Source: Hyphomicrobiaceae bacterium (GTDB lineage: Bacteria; Pseudomonadota; Alphaproteobacteria; Rhizobiales; Devosiaceae). From it: a DNA stretch of 64,000 nucleotides. Positions 1 to 10,014 of this stretch are shown one piece after another. The notes under the pieces were generated by a model. That model worked only from the letters and a program-made list of their open reading frames with translations, was not told the DNA's origin and did not search any database. The stretch spans positions 62,001 to 126,000 of the forward strand of contig JACKJG010000006.1 of assembly GCA_020638065.1 (NCBI GenBank). Direction: 5' to 3'. A program made the translations under genes and the position numbers. The stretch's first letter is position 1. Every line of letters begins with the position of its first letter.

Positions 1-1101
1 TACAACAATGCGGAGGCGGGCCGATATCGTCATGTCCGAATCGATGTGCGGCATGACGATGCGCAATTGCCCGACATCCGCGCCATCGACATGCGCGAGG
101 AGGGTCCCGAGCGCGGGCAATGGATCGCCCCGGCGCTGGCACGGGAGATTTTCGCAACGCTCGATCGTGGCGAGCAGGTGCTTTTGTTTCTCAACCGGCG
201 CGGTTATGCGCCGCTGACGCTCTGCCGGGCCTGCGGGCACAAATATCAATGTCCAAACTGTTCGAGCTGGCTGGTCGAGCACCGGTTCCGCGGGGTTCTC
301 AGCTGTCATTATTGCGGGCACGAAATCCGCGTGCCCGAAGTCTGTTCGAATTGCGGGGAACCGGACAGTCTGGTGCCGATCGGTCCGGGAATCGAGCGGG
401 TGGCCGAGGAGGTTGCCGAGCGTTTTCCGGATGCGTCACGGGTCATCCTCTCGTCGGACATGGGGTCGAACGCGCAATTGCGGGACCGGTTCGCCGAAAT
501 CGAGCGGGGCGAATATGACCTGATCATCGGCACGCAATTGGTGGCCAAGGGACATCATTTCGAGAAGCTCACCCTGGTCGGTGTGCTCGATGCCGATCTG
601 GGACTGGCGCATGGCGATCCGCGGGCGGCGGAGAAGACCTTTCAATTGTTGACCCAGGTGACCGGCCGGGCCGGGCGGGCCAGCAAGGCGGGACGGGCCT
701 ATTTGCAGACCTATCATCCCGAGCATCCCGTGATCGACGCGATGATCCGGGGGGACCGGGAAGCGTTTTATGCCCACGAAATGGCGTCGCGCCGCGAAAC
801 CGGCATGCCACCTTTCGGGCGGCTGGCGGCGCTGATCGTTTCAGCCAACGAGCACGACGTGGCGATGAATTATGCCAAGCACCTGCTCAGGGTGGCGCCA
901 CAGGCGGAGGGGGTCAAACTTTTCGGCCCGGTCGACGCGCCGCTCGCCATGGTGCGCGGACGGCATCGCGTCAGGCTATTGGCTCAAAGCGAAAAGAGTT
1001 TCGATCTTTCGAGTTATGTCCGCTTCTGGCTCGGCCATGCCGACAAGATCCGCGGCAATCTCAGGGTTCAGGTCGATATCGATCCGATGAGCTTTTTTTG
1101 A
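1..1101 (+). CDS. priA: Primosomal protein N' (replication restart helicase PriA), 3' part
   Basis: PriA reloads the replisome at collapsed forks as a 3'-5' DNA helicase. The frame is open from base 1, so the true start and the Walker A region lie outside the window; 366 residues are visible. Eight cysteines in four CxxC pairs (visible residues about 75-118) form the two zinc sites of the PriA cysteine-rich region. They are followed by helicase motifs TQLVAKGHHF and QVTGRAGRA and by the usual C-terminal domain. It ends one base before the stop of the convergent peptidase-like gene. The family assignment is secure; only the 5' truncation limits it. Confidence 0.95.
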   Translation, partial: YNNAEAGRYRHVRIDVRHDDAQLPDIRAIDMREEGPERGQWIAPALAREIFATLDRGEQVLLFLNRRGYAPLTLCRACGHKYQCPNCSSWLVEHRFRGVLSCHYCGHEIRVPEVCSNCGEPDSLVPIGPGIERVAEEVAERFPDASRVILSSDMGSNAQLRDRFAEIERGEYDLIIGTQLVAKGHHFEKLTLVGVLDADLGLAHGDPRAAEKTFQLLTQVTGRAGRASKAGRAYLQTYHPEHPVIDAMIRGDREAFYAHEMASRRETGMPPFGRLAALIVSANEHDVAMNYAKHLLRVAPQAEGVKLFGPVDAPLAMVRGRHRVRLLAQSEKSFDLSSYVRFWLGHADKIRGNLRVQVDIDPMSFF

Positions 1102-1102
1102 T

Positions 1103-1831
1103 CTAGCCGGCGCTTGCCAATAGCTCCTGCAAGGTCGCATTGAAATCGGCGCCCTGGGTCGTTTCATCTACAAGTGCGCGCAGGCCATCGTCGCCGATCG
1201 TGGTCGCGATTTCAGCCACCATATTGCGGGCGGACTGATAGGCTGGCAGGGCGGGAAATTCGTGCAGAAGTTTCAGCCAGTCCCCGGGCGTGATGGCGGT
1301 CAGGGTCAGGGCTTCTTCCTCGGCGGTCGTCGGATCGCGATAGCGGCTGTCGTTGGACCAGTAGACGGCCAGGCCCTCGTTGAACCAGGCAGGCACGGAC
1401 GAGATCAACATGCCGTACCAGCCCAGGCGTGCGGCCAGTTCGGTGTGCATGCGTTCATGCGCAAGAATGGTGGCGTTAAGGCCGTTCGGTCCGACGCGGA
1501 TGATTTCGGCGCCGAAGCTGGTCGCCTTTGCGGTCGAACCGCCGAAGCGCCGGTAGCAATCCCGGGTGCTGCATATGATGTAGCGCGGATGGGCTCGAAG
1601 GGTGCCGTAGAATTCGGCCACGCGGTCGTCGCTGGCCGATACCAGCCATGTGAGCGCCTCGGAATCTTCGGGGGCATCGGTGAAGACATTGTTGCCGATG
1701 TCCTTGAGACCGAAACACTGGGCGCAGAACGCGCGCTGCGGTCCTGGAATGGCTGCGGCGGCCACCCCGGCCCCAACGATCAAGACGATCAGAATGAACG
1801 CAATCCAGCGCAACATCCGGCTCACCAGCAT
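1103..1831 (-). CDS. Membrane-anchored gluzincin-like metallopeptidase, function unknown
   Basis: With the start chosen here the protein is 242 residues. A hydrophobic N-terminal segment (about residues 6-26) looks like a signal anchor. HERMH (H125, E126, H129) is followed 23 residues later by WFNEGLA, whose glutamate (E152) would be the third zinc ligand: the HExxH-x22-E arrangement of peptidase MA-like gluzincins. Two earlier in-frame ATGs reach up to 1906, but the start at 1831 puts the hydrophobic segment at the N-terminus. It is convergent with priA and divergent from the arsenic operon, sharing the roughly 115-bp spacer before arsR. Substrate and role are not apparent. Confidence 0.7.
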   Translation of the reverse strand: MLVSRMLRWIAFILIVLIVGAGVAAAAIPGPQRAFCAQCFGLKDIGNNVFTDAPEDSEALTWLVSASDDRVAEFYGTLRAHPRYIICSTRDCYRRFGGSTAKATSFGAEIIRVGPNGLNATILAHERMHTELAARLGWYGMLISSVPAWFNEGLAVYWSNDSRYRDPTTAEEEALTLTAITPGDWLKLLHEFPALPAYQSARNMVAEIATTIGDDGLRALVDETTQGADFNATLQELLASAG

Positions 1832-1947
1832 TTTCGGCTCATGATTTGCAACAAGGGACTTGATGCCCGTGAACGCAAGATGTGGCAAGCGCATGGCGGG
1901 GCGCAATTGTCACACGTCTGTCACACAGACAAAATATATCCGTGATT

Positions 1948-2301
1948 ATGGATAAGTCATTGGCGCTTGCGGCGCTGTCCGCGCTTTCGAACGAGACCCG
2001 GCTGGATGCGTTCCGGCTTCTGGTCGGCGCGGGCGCGAACGGGCTGGCGGCGGGCGCGATTTCGGAACGGCTCGGGGTGGTGCAGAACACCATGTCGGCG
2101 CATCTGGGGGTTCTGAGCGCTGCGGGCCTGGTCCGGCACGAACGCGAGGGGCGCTCGATCGTCTATTCAGCGGACCTCGATGCGATGCAGGCGCTTCTGA
2201 CCTATCTGATGGACGATTGTTGTGGGCGGCGGCCGGAACTGTGCCAGCCTTTATTGATGCGAATGGGCGATATGCAGCAGGAGGAGACGAAACATGGCTG
2301 A
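1948..2301 (+). CDS. arsR: ArsR-family arsenic-responsive repressor
   Basis: A 117-residue winged-helix regulator with the ArsR/SmtB pattern. The HTH region spans about residues 32-70, including NTMSAHLGVL in the recognition helix. A C-terminal cysteine cluster CCGRRPELC (C91, C92, C99) resembles the C-terminal As(III) site described for some ArsR proteins, rather than the ELCVCDL site of plasmid ArsR. The ATG at 1948 was chosen because translation then begins at the family N-terminus; a longer frame from 1882 has no homology-like content. It heads the arsR-arsC-aqpS-arsC operon and overlaps the next gene by 8 bp. Derepression by arsenite is inferred from the family. Confidence 0.9.
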   Translation: MDKSLALAALSALSNETRLDAFRLLVGAGANGLAAGAISERLGVVQNTMSAHLGVLSAAGLVRHEREGRSIVYSADLDAMQALLTYLMDDCCGRRPELCQPLLMRMGDMQQEETKHG

Positions 2302-2797
2302 CAAGGTTTTCAACGTGCTGTTCTTGTGCACGGGCAATTCGGCGCGCTCGATCATGGCCGAGGCGATTCTGAAGCGTGAAGGCATGGGCCGGTTCAACGC
2401 CTTCTCGGCGGGATCGCACCCGGCGGGCGAGGTCAATCCGTTCGCCATCCAGATTTTGAAGAAACTCAATTACGACACCAGCTTTGCGCGCTCGAAGAAC
2501 TGGGATGAATTCGCCGTAACCGGCGCGCCGGTCATGGATTTCGTGTTCACGGTTTGCGACAACGCGGCCAAGGAAACCTGCCCGGTGTGGCCCGGTCAGC
2601 CGATGAGCGCGCATTGGGGCGTGCCCGATCCGGCCGCGGTCCAGGGAAGTGACGTGGAAAAGGCGCTGGCCTTTTCCGAGGCCTACCGGATGTTGAGCAA
2701 CCGCATTTCGATTTTCGTCAATCTTCCGTTGGCATCAATCGACCGGCTCGCATTGCAGAAGACGCTGCGCGATATCGGCACAAAGACGAACGATTGA
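2294..2797 (+). CDS. arsC: Arsenate reductase, low-molecular-weight phosphatase (thioredoxin-type) family
   Basis: Reduces arsenate to arsenite in the cytoplasm. The 167-residue protein has the phosphatase P-loop CTGNSARS (nucleophile C12, arginine at +6) near the N-terminus, and two further cysteines, C88 and C96 (VCDNAAKETCPVWPG), at the place of the redox pair of the S. aureus pI258-type enzyme. It is therefore expected to pass electrons to thioredoxin. It overlaps arsR by 8 bp and is translationally coupled to aqpS. The operon also encodes an unrelated glutaredoxin-type reductase, so one of the two may be specialised or redundant. Confidence 0.92.
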   Translation: MADKVFNVLFLCTGNSARSIMAEAILKREGMGRFNAFSAGSHPAGEVNPFAIQILKKLNYDTSFARSKNWDEFAVTGAPVMDFVFTVCDNAAKETCPVWPGQPMSAHWGVPDPAAVQGSDVEKALAFSEAYRMLSNRISIFVNLPLASIDRLALQKTLRDIGTKTND

Positions 2798-2805
2798 GCA
2801 GCAGA

Positions 2806-3474
2806 ATGACATTTTCATTCAGCCGGCGTTTGTTCGCCGAATTCGCGGGCACGGGTTTTCTGGTCGGCACGGTGGTCGGGTCCGGCATCATGGCCGAGAC
2901 CCTGACCAACGACGTGGCGCTGGCACTCTTGGGAAACACGATCCCCACCGGTGCGATCCTTTTCGTGCTGATCACGATTTTCGGACCCGTTTCCAGCGCG
3001 CATTTCAATCCGGCGGTCAGTCTGGTCATGGCCATCGACAAGCGATTGCCCTGGGGAGAATTGCTGCCCTATGTCATCGCGCAGATTCTGGGCGGGCTAG
3101 CGGGCACGTTTGCCGCTCACATGATGTTCGCGATGGATGTGGTGCAATTCTCGGCCCATGCGCGCACCGGGATGGCGCAATGGCTGGCCGAGATCGTGGC
3201 CTCGTTCGGGCTTCTGATCACGATCCTTTTCGGTGTGAAGTTCCGCGAACAGAGCGTGGCCATGTTGGTGGGGCTCTACATTACCGCGGCCTACTGGTTC
3301 ACCGCCTCGACCAGTTTCGCCAATCCGGCGGTTACGATCGCCCGGGCTTTCACCGATACGTTTTCGGGCATTCGTCCCATGGACGCGCCGATGTTCATTC
3401 TCATGCAATTGCTGGGCGGGGCGGCTGCATTGCTGGTTTTTCGCTGGATGATTTCCTCCGAACCCAAGAAGTAG
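2806..3474 (+). CDS. aqpS: MIP-family aquaglyceroporin, probable arsenite channel AqpS
   Basis: A major intrinsic protein with both pore motifs visible: HFNPAVS in the first half and FANPAVT in the second, with six predicted membrane spans. In rhizobial ars operons AqpS lets As(III), made by ArsC, leave the cell down its gradient and takes the place of an ArsB or Acr3 pump. Position between two arsenate reductases supports this role. An alternative TTG start at 2794 would overlap the arsC stop; the ATG at 2806 is used here. No arsB, acr3 or arsH is present in the operon. Confidence 0.88.
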   Translation: MTFSFSRRLFAEFAGTGFLVGTVVGSGIMAETLTNDVALALLGNTIPTGAILFVLITIFGPVSSAHFNPAVSLVMAIDKRLPWGELLPYVIAQILGGLAGTFAAHMMFAMDVVQFSAHARTGMAQWLAEIVASFGLLITILFGVKFREQSVAMLVGLYITAAYWFTASTSFANPAVTIARAFTDTFSGIRPMDAPMFILMQLLGGAAALLVFRWMISSEPKK

Positions 3475-3483
3475 GGTCCTTGA

Positions 3484-3906
3484 ATGAACGTCGTTATCTA
3501 TCACAATCCTGATTGCGGCACGTCGCGTAACGTTCTTGGTATTATCGAGGCCGCCGGGAATGAGCCGACCGTCATTCACTATTTGGAAACAGGATGGACC
3601 AGGCCGCAGCTTCTGGGGCTGTTCGCTGCCGCAGGTCTGACCCCGCGCGATGCATTGCGGATCAGCAAGTCGCCCGCCCAAGAACTTGGATTGCTCGATC
3701 CGGCAGTCAGTGACGCGGATTTGATCGACGCCATGTTTGCGCATCCCATTCTGGTCAACCGCCCGATCGTCTGCACCGCAAAAGGGGCGCGGCTGTGCCG
3801 GCCAAGCGAAACCGTTCTCGATCTTCTGGACAAGCTGCCGCCCGGTCCGCTGCGAAAAGAAGATGGCGAACTCATCATCGACGAAAATGGCCACCGGGTC
3901 GGCTGA
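3484..3906 (+). CDS. arsC: Arsenate reductase, glutaredoxin-dependent (ArsC/Spx fold)
   Basis: A 140-residue protein of the thioredoxin-fold ArsC family typified by plasmid R773. HNPDCGTSRNVL places the single catalytic cysteine at residue 11, and RPIVCTAKGARLCRP carries the conserved arginine region. The enzyme reduces arsenate with glutathione and glutaredoxin. It lies 9 bp after aqpS and is the last gene of the operon. It is not homologous to the arsC at 2294, so the operon holds two convergently evolved reductases. Confidence 0.92.
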   Translation: MNVVIYHNPDCGTSRNVLGIIEAAGNEPTVIHYLETGWTRPQLLGLFAAAGLTPRDALRISKSPAQELGLLDPAVSDADLIDAMFAHPILVNRPIVCTAKGARLCRPSETVLDLLDKLPPGPLRKEDGELIIDENGHRVG

Positions 3907-3995
3907 ACAGGCGCAAAAGAACCCAGCCGCGACGCCGGGTCGCAGGCCATTTTCAACATTGGCAAAACCGACCGTTAGAATCGGCTTTGTGGCGC

Positions 3996-4024
3996 TTGCG
4001 AGCGCCGCAAAACGTGTGCTAGAG
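3996..4024 (+). promoter_or_regulatory. Probable promoter of the atp operon
   Basis: TTGCGA at 3996-4001 and CTAGAG at 4019-4024 are separated by 17 bp and lie about 107 bp upstream of atpH, in the 224-bp gap after the ars operon. A 6-bp hairpin (3991-4006, GGCGCT/AGCGCC) overlaps the -35 element. A weak 5-bp hairpin at 3929-3943 followed by a short T run may end the ars transcript. These are pattern matches only. Confidence 0.4.
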
Positions 4025-4130
4025 GGGGCGCGAATTTGCCGGGGGGCTCTATGAAAGCTGCTCCCTTTTTCCCGTTGATCGCCTGTCGCCGGACCAGAAC
4101 CGGGACAAGCCCAAATACGGAGCGACCGGT

Positions 4131-4690
4131 TTGAGCGCATCCAGTTCCGCCCTTGCCCAGATCGCACGACCCTATGCCAATGCCTTGTTCGATCTCGGCA
4201 AGGAAAGTGGTTCGCTTGGCGACATTGAAGGGGGCCTCGATTCCATTTCAGCGCTCGTCAATGACAGTTCCGATTTCGCAGACTTTCTGAAAAGCCCGCT
4301 CATCGACACCGAAGAGAAGGCCAAGGCGATGAACGCGATCCTCGACAAGGTTTCGCTTCCCGCGCTGGTCAGCAATTTCGTCAAGACGGCGGCCGGCAAT
4401 GGGCGGCTTTTCGCGCTGCCGGCCATGATTGCGGCGTTCAAGGAACTGGCGGCTGCCGAGCGCGGTGAGATGCGCGCCGAGGTGACCTCGGCCAGCGAAC
4501 TGACCAAAGCGCAACTCGATTCCCTGGCGGCGACGCTGAAGGACAAGTTCGGCAAGGACGTCGCGCTTGATACGAATATCGATCCCAGCCTGATCGGCGG
4601 CCTCGTGGTCAAGGTCGGCAGCCGGATGATCGACACATCCCTCAAAACCAAGTTAACCGCGATGAAAGTCGCCATGAAAGAGGTCGGATA

Positions 4691-4691
<1 letters not shown>
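4131..4691 (+). CDS. atpH: F1 ATP synthase delta subunit
   Basis: The 186-residue peripheral stalk subunit that joins F1 to the b subunits (OSCP equivalent). The N-terminus reads ALAQIARPYANALFDLG and the C-terminus IDPSLIGGLVVKVGSRMID, both hallmarks of the family, and the length is typical. The start is TTG with GGAG eight bases upstream. It is first in atpHAGDC, and its stop overlaps the atpA start by one base. As usual in alphaproteobacteria, the F0 genes are not in this operon. Confidence 0.95.
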
Positions 4692-6223
<1,532 letters not shown>

Positions 6224-6247
6224 GGCCTCTGACGGGAGCCAGATGAC

Positions 6248-7123
6248 ATGCCTTCGCTGAAGGACCTCAAAAACCGGATTTCCTCGGTCACCTCGACCCA
6301 GAAAATCACCAAGGCCATGCAGATGGTGGCCGCCGCCAAGCTTCGCAAAGCCGAAGAGCTGGCTGCTGCCGCGCGTCCCTATGCGGGACGGATGAACGAT
6401 GTTCTGGCCGGTCTTTCGGCCGCCTATGCCGGGCGTGACGATGCGCCAAGGCTTCTGGCGGGCACCGGTTCGGACCAGACACATTTGCTGATCGTCGCGA
6501 CGGCGGAACGCGGCCTATGTGGCGGGTTCAATTCGAACATTTCCCGTTTGGCGCGCGACCATGCCCGCAAGCTGATGGCCGCTGGCAAGACCGTCAAGAT
6601 CCTCTGCGTGGGCAAGAAGGGGCATGACGTTCTCAAACGGTTGTTCGCCGACCAGATCGTTGATGCCGTCACGCTGCGTGAGGTCAAGCAGATCGGTTAC
6701 GCCAATGCGCAGGCGATCGGCGAGAAGGTCCTGGCCATGTTCGCCAATGGCGAATTCGACGTAGCGACCCTGTTCTATTCGAAGTTCAAGTCGGTCATTT
6801 CGCAGGAGCCGACGGCCCAGCAGCTGATCCCGGCGGCCTTCGAGGCCAATGAGGACAGTGCCGAACCGGTCTCTTATGAATATGAGCCTGGCGAAGAAGC
6901 CATTCTCAACGATTTGCTGCCGCGCAATATCAGCGTGCAGATCTTCTCCGCGCTTCTGGAAAACGGCGCGGGCGAAATGGGCGCCAAGATGAGCGCGATG
7001 GATAATGCCACGCGCAATGCCGGCGACATGATCCGAAAGCTGCAGCTGAGCTACAACCGCCAGCGGCAAGCGCAGATCACCAAGGAACTGATTGAAATCA
7101 TCTCGGGCGCCGAGGCGCTCTAG
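6248..7123 (+). CDS. atpG: F1 ATP synthase gamma subunit
   Basis: The 291-residue central rotor shaft. Its N-terminal helix contains ITSTQKITKAMQMVAAAKLRKAE-type sequence, the C-terminal helix ends in the family pattern MDNATRNAGDMIRKLQL, and the conserved GLCGGFN is near residue 85. Length is typical. It sits between atpA and atpD with 24-bp gaps on each side, as expected for this operon. Confidence 0.97.
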   Translation: MPSLKDLKNRISSVTSTQKITKAMQMVAAAKLRKAEELAAAARPYAGRMNDVLAGLSAAYAGRDDAPRLLAGTGSDQTHLLIVATAERGLCGGFNSNISRLARDHARKLMAAGKTVKILCVGKKGHDVLKRLFADQIVDAVTLREVKQIGYANAQAIGEKVLAMFANGEFDVATLFYSKFKSVISQEPTAQQLIPAAFEANEDSAEPVSYEYEPGEEAILNDLLPRNISVQIFSALLENGAGEMGAKMSAMDNATRNAGDMIRKLQLSYNRQRQAQITKELIEIISGAEAL

Positions 7124-7147
7124 GTTTAGCGAAACGAGGAACAAATC

Positions 7148-8587
7148 ATGGCAGCCAAAAAAGCAACCGGCCGTATCGCCCAGGTCATCGGCGCGGTGGT
7201 CGACGTGCAGTTCGATGATCATCTGCCCGAGATTCTGAATGCGCTCGAGACCATGAACGGCGACAACCGGCTGGTGCTCGAGGTGGCGCAGCACCTGGGC
7301 GAGAACACGGTGCGTGCGATCGCCATGGACACGACCGAAGGTCTGGTTCGCGGCCAGCCGGTCACCGATATGGGTGAGCCGATTTCGGTGCCCGTTGGCG
7401 AGGCGACACTGGGGCGCATCATGAACGTGATCGGCGAGCCGATCGACGAAGCCGGTGAGGTCAAGTCCGACGCCAAGCGCGCCATTCACCAGGCCGCTCC
7501 GGAATTTGTCGACCAGAGCCCGGAAGCGCAGATCCTCGTGACCGGCATCAAGGTCGTGGACCTGCTTGCGCCCTATGCGCGTGGCGGCAAGATCGGCCTG
7601 TTCGGCGGCGCCGGTGTGGGCAAGACGGTGCTCATTCAGGAGCTGATCAACAACGTCGCCAACAATCACGGCGGCTATTCGGTGTTTGCCGGTGTGGGTG
7701 AGCGCACCCGCGAAGGTAACGACCTTTATCACGAAATGATCGAATCCGGCGTGAACAAGGACCCCAAGGAGAACAGCGGGTCGACCGAAGGGTCCAAATG
7801 CTCGCTGGTCTTCGGCCAGATGAACGAGCCTCCGGGGGCCCGCGCCCGTATCGCTTTGACCGGCCTGACGATTGCAGAGGATTTCCGCGACAAGGGCATG
7901 GACGTGCTGTTCTTCGTCGACAACATCTTCCGTTTCACCCAGGCGGGTGCGGAAATGTCGGCGCTTCTGGGCCGTATTCCTTCGGCGGTGGGCTATCAGC
8001 CGACACTGGCGACGGACATGGGCTCGATGCAGGAGCGCATCACGACGACCAACAAGGGCTCGATCACCTCGGTGCAGGCCGTTTACGTGCCGGCTGACGA
8101 TCTGACCGACCCGGCGCCGGCGACCTCGTTCGCGCACCTTGATGCGACGACGGTGCTGAACCGTGCGATTTCGGAAAAGGGCATCTATCCGGCGGTTGAT
8201 CCGCTCGATTCCAGCTCGCGCATGCTCGACCCCCAGATCGTGGGTGAAGAGCATTATCTGGTTGCCCGCGACGTGCAGGAAATCCTGCAGCGTTACAAGA
8301 GCCTGCAGGACATCATCGCCATCCTGGGCATGGACGAGCTTTCCGAAGAGGACAAGCTGGCCGTGGCTCGCGCCCGCAAGATCGAGCGCTTCATGAGCCA
8401 GCCGTTCCACGTGGCCGAAGTCTTCACAGGTTCGCCCGGCGTGTTCGTCAAGCTCGAAGATACGATCCGTGCCTTCAAGGGCCTGGTGGCGGGCGAATAC
8501 GATCATCTGCCAGAAGCCGCGTTCTACATGGTTGGCACCATCGACGATGCGGTCGCCAAGGCACAGAAGCTCGCTGCGGCCGCCTAA
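7148..8587 (+). CDS. atpD: F1 ATP synthase beta subunit
   Basis: The 479-residue catalytic subunit. Walker A reads GGAGVGKTV, the arginine-containing GERTREG follows, and the C-terminal DELSEEDK (DELSEED) loop that contacts gamma is present. The length is normal. It lies 24 bp after atpG and 27 bp before atpC. Confidence 0.98.
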   Translation: MAAKKATGRIAQVIGAVVDVQFDDHLPEILNALETMNGDNRLVLEVAQHLGENTVRAIAMDTTEGLVRGQPVTDMGEPISVPVGEATLGRIMNVIGEPIDEAGEVKSDAKRAIHQAAPEFVDQSPEAQILVTGIKVVDLLAPYARGGKIGLFGGAGVGKTVLIQELINNVANNHGGYSVFAGVGERTREGNDLYHEMIESGVNKDPKENSGSTEGSKCSLVFGQMNEPPGARARIALTGLTIAEDFRDKGMDVLFFVDNIFRFTQAGAEMSALLGRIPSAVGYQPTLATDMGSMQERITTTNKGSITSVQAVYVPADDLTDPAPATSFAHLDATTVLNRAISEKGIYPAVDPLDSSSRMLDPQIVGEEHYLVARDVQEILQRYKSLQDIIAILGMDELSEEDKLAVARARKIERFMSQPFHVAEVFTGSPGVFVKLEDTIRAFKGLVAGEYDHLPEAAFYMVGTIDDAVAKAQKLAAAA

Positions 8588-8614
8588 GGCTGAGCGGAAC
8601 GACGGAGGGCCGCA

Positions 8615-9043
8615 ATGGCTGACGGCAACGTAAAAGTGGAGATCGTCTCACCCGAACGGCTCGTTCTCTCCGAGAATGTGCAGTCGGTGACCATTCCCGG
8701 CCAGGAAGGCAATTTCACCGTTCTGGGCGAACATGCCCCGGTGATGAGCGTTCTCAGACCCGGTTTCGTCATGGTCGAAGGTGGCAGCGAGAACCTCGTC
8801 TATGTGCGTGGTGGCTTCGCTGAAGTGAGCGATGGTACGGTGACCATCCTTGCCGAAGATGCCCGCCCGGCCAAGCAGTTCAACCGGCAGGAAATCGAAG
8901 AGGCGCTGGCCAAGGCGCAGCAGGACGTTTCGGCGGCCAATGGCGCCGAAGAAACCGAGGCAGCGCAATTGGTTGTCGACAGTCTCAGCAACCTGATGAC
9001 GGAAGTCGAACATATGGGTTCGGCAATTGTGACCGGGCTCTAG
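8615..9043 (+). CDS. atpC: F1 ATP synthase epsilon subunit
   Basis: The 142-residue rotor subunit that also restrains ATP hydrolysis. The N-terminal beta-sandwich begins VEIVSPERLVLSENVQSV and contains IPGQEGNFTVLGEHAPV, diagnostic of the family. The C-terminal helical domain is present but short and acidic. It closes the operon and is followed within 30 bp by a strong intrinsic terminator. Confidence 0.95.
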   Translation: MADGNVKVEIVSPERLVLSENVQSVTIPGQEGNFTVLGEHAPVMSVLRPGFVMVEGGSENLVYVRGGFAEVSDGTVTILAEDARPAKQFNRQEIEEALAKAQQDVSAANGAEETEAAQLVVDSLSNLMTEVEHMGSAIVTGL

Positions 9044-9067
9044 AGGGGCCTCTCTGGATGCGAATTG

Positions 9068-9092
9068 AAAGGCGCCTTCGGGCGCCTTTTTT
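9068..9092 (+). terminator. Intrinsic terminator of the atp operon
   Basis: AAGGCGCC, a TTCG tetraloop and GGCGCCTT form a perfect stem that runs straight into six T residues, 25-50 bp after the atpC stop. Confidence 0.93.
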
Positions 9093-9124
9093 GTTTGGCC
9101 TCGCGGGGCTGCTCGCCCTTTGCC

Positions 9125-9892
9125 TCAGAACTCACCCTCGGTGCGGATGTGCAGCGTGGTGCCGCAATGCTTGCAGTGTACTGCGTCGGGGTCGTGCAGG
9201 ATCAGTCCGCATTCCGGACATTCATGGTGCACCTTGGCGGGGCGGAAGAGCACCTGAGCGAGGCGCAGAAACAGGGTAACCCCCACGATCATCACCCCGA
9301 CAGAGAGCATGCGGCCGACAGGTCCGGTCAGGGTAATATCGCCAAAGCCGGTGGTCGTCAGGGTCGTGACGGTGAAATAGAGGGCATCGGCATAATTGCC
9401 GATTTCGGGGTTCGTGTCGTGCTGCAGGGCATAGATCAACCCAGTCGTCACAAACAGAAAGACCATGAGATTGATCGCGGCGAGAACCAGGTCTTCGCGC
9501 TGACGGAACCAGGGGAAGGTCGTGCGCAGTCTGGTCAGCATCTGATAGGTGTGCAGCAGGCGAAGGGTTCTCAGGATGCGCAGAAAGCCGAGCCCCTCAC
9601 CAGCGATCGGTGCGAGAAAGGAAATGATCGCCGCGACATCGGCCCAGGTGGAAAGCTTGAGGAACGGCGCAAGGCGGTTTTTTTCGAGCAACAGCCGGAT
9701 GATGAAATCGGCGAGAATGACGACGCCAAGAACCAGATCCGTGATTTCAACCAGCAGCGTGTGCGGGAAGAAGCTGGTGACGATCACGAACAGGATGGTC
9801 AGAAGATCGAAAACCAGCAGCCCATAGCGAAACCGCTGGGCCAGCTTCGAATTACCCTCGTAAAGAAACCTGATTCTGGCGAGTATGCGCAT
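9125..9892 (-). CDS. Voltage-gated-type potassium channel with C-terminal zinc ribbon
   Basis: A 255-residue six-span ion channel. S4-like basic repeats (RILRTLRLLHTYQML) precede a pore helix and the filter TTTGFGD, which indicates potassium selectivity with the common YGD to FGD change. After the last span a short tail carries CPECG and CKHCG separated by ten residues, a rubredoxin-like zinc ribbon, instead of an RCK or cyclic-nucleotide domain. It stands alone, convergent with atpC. Gating by metal or redox state would be a guess from the ribbon only. Confidence 0.85.
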   Translation of the reverse strand: MRILARIRFLYEGNSKLAQRFRYGLLVFDLLTILFVIVTSFFPHTLLVEITDLVLGVVILADFIIRLLLEKNRLAPFLKLSTWADVAAIISFLAPIAGEGLGFLRILRTLRLLHTYQMLTRLRTTFPWFRQREDLVLAAINLMVFLFVTTGLIYALQHDTNPEIGNYADALYFTVTTLTTTGFGDITLTGPVGRMLSVGVMIVGVTLFLRLAQVLFRPAKVHHECPECGLILHDPDAVHCKHCGTTLHIRTEGEF

Positions 9893-9956
9893 GCCGCCTT
9901 GTCCGCGTCAGATGATCAATTGCAGCAACTTGAGCATATTCTGTTTAACGCGGGGT

Positions 9957-9985
9957 CAAAAGAATGGGCGCCCGAAGGCGCCCAT
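9957..9985 (-). terminator. Intrinsic terminator of aceA
   Basis: A perfect 9-bp stem (ATGGGCGCC/GGCGCCCAT, 9964-9985) with a four-base loop lies 30 bp beyond the aceA stop and is followed on the - strand by TCTTTT. Confidence 0.8.
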
Positions 9986-10014
9986 CGTGCAGCGGGAAGG
10001 AAGTCCGCTTCAGG

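Noticed and set aside
3991..4006. Hairpin GGCGCT/AGCGCC as a terminator of the ars operon
   Set aside because: No T run follows, and it overlaps the -35 element of the probable atp promoter.
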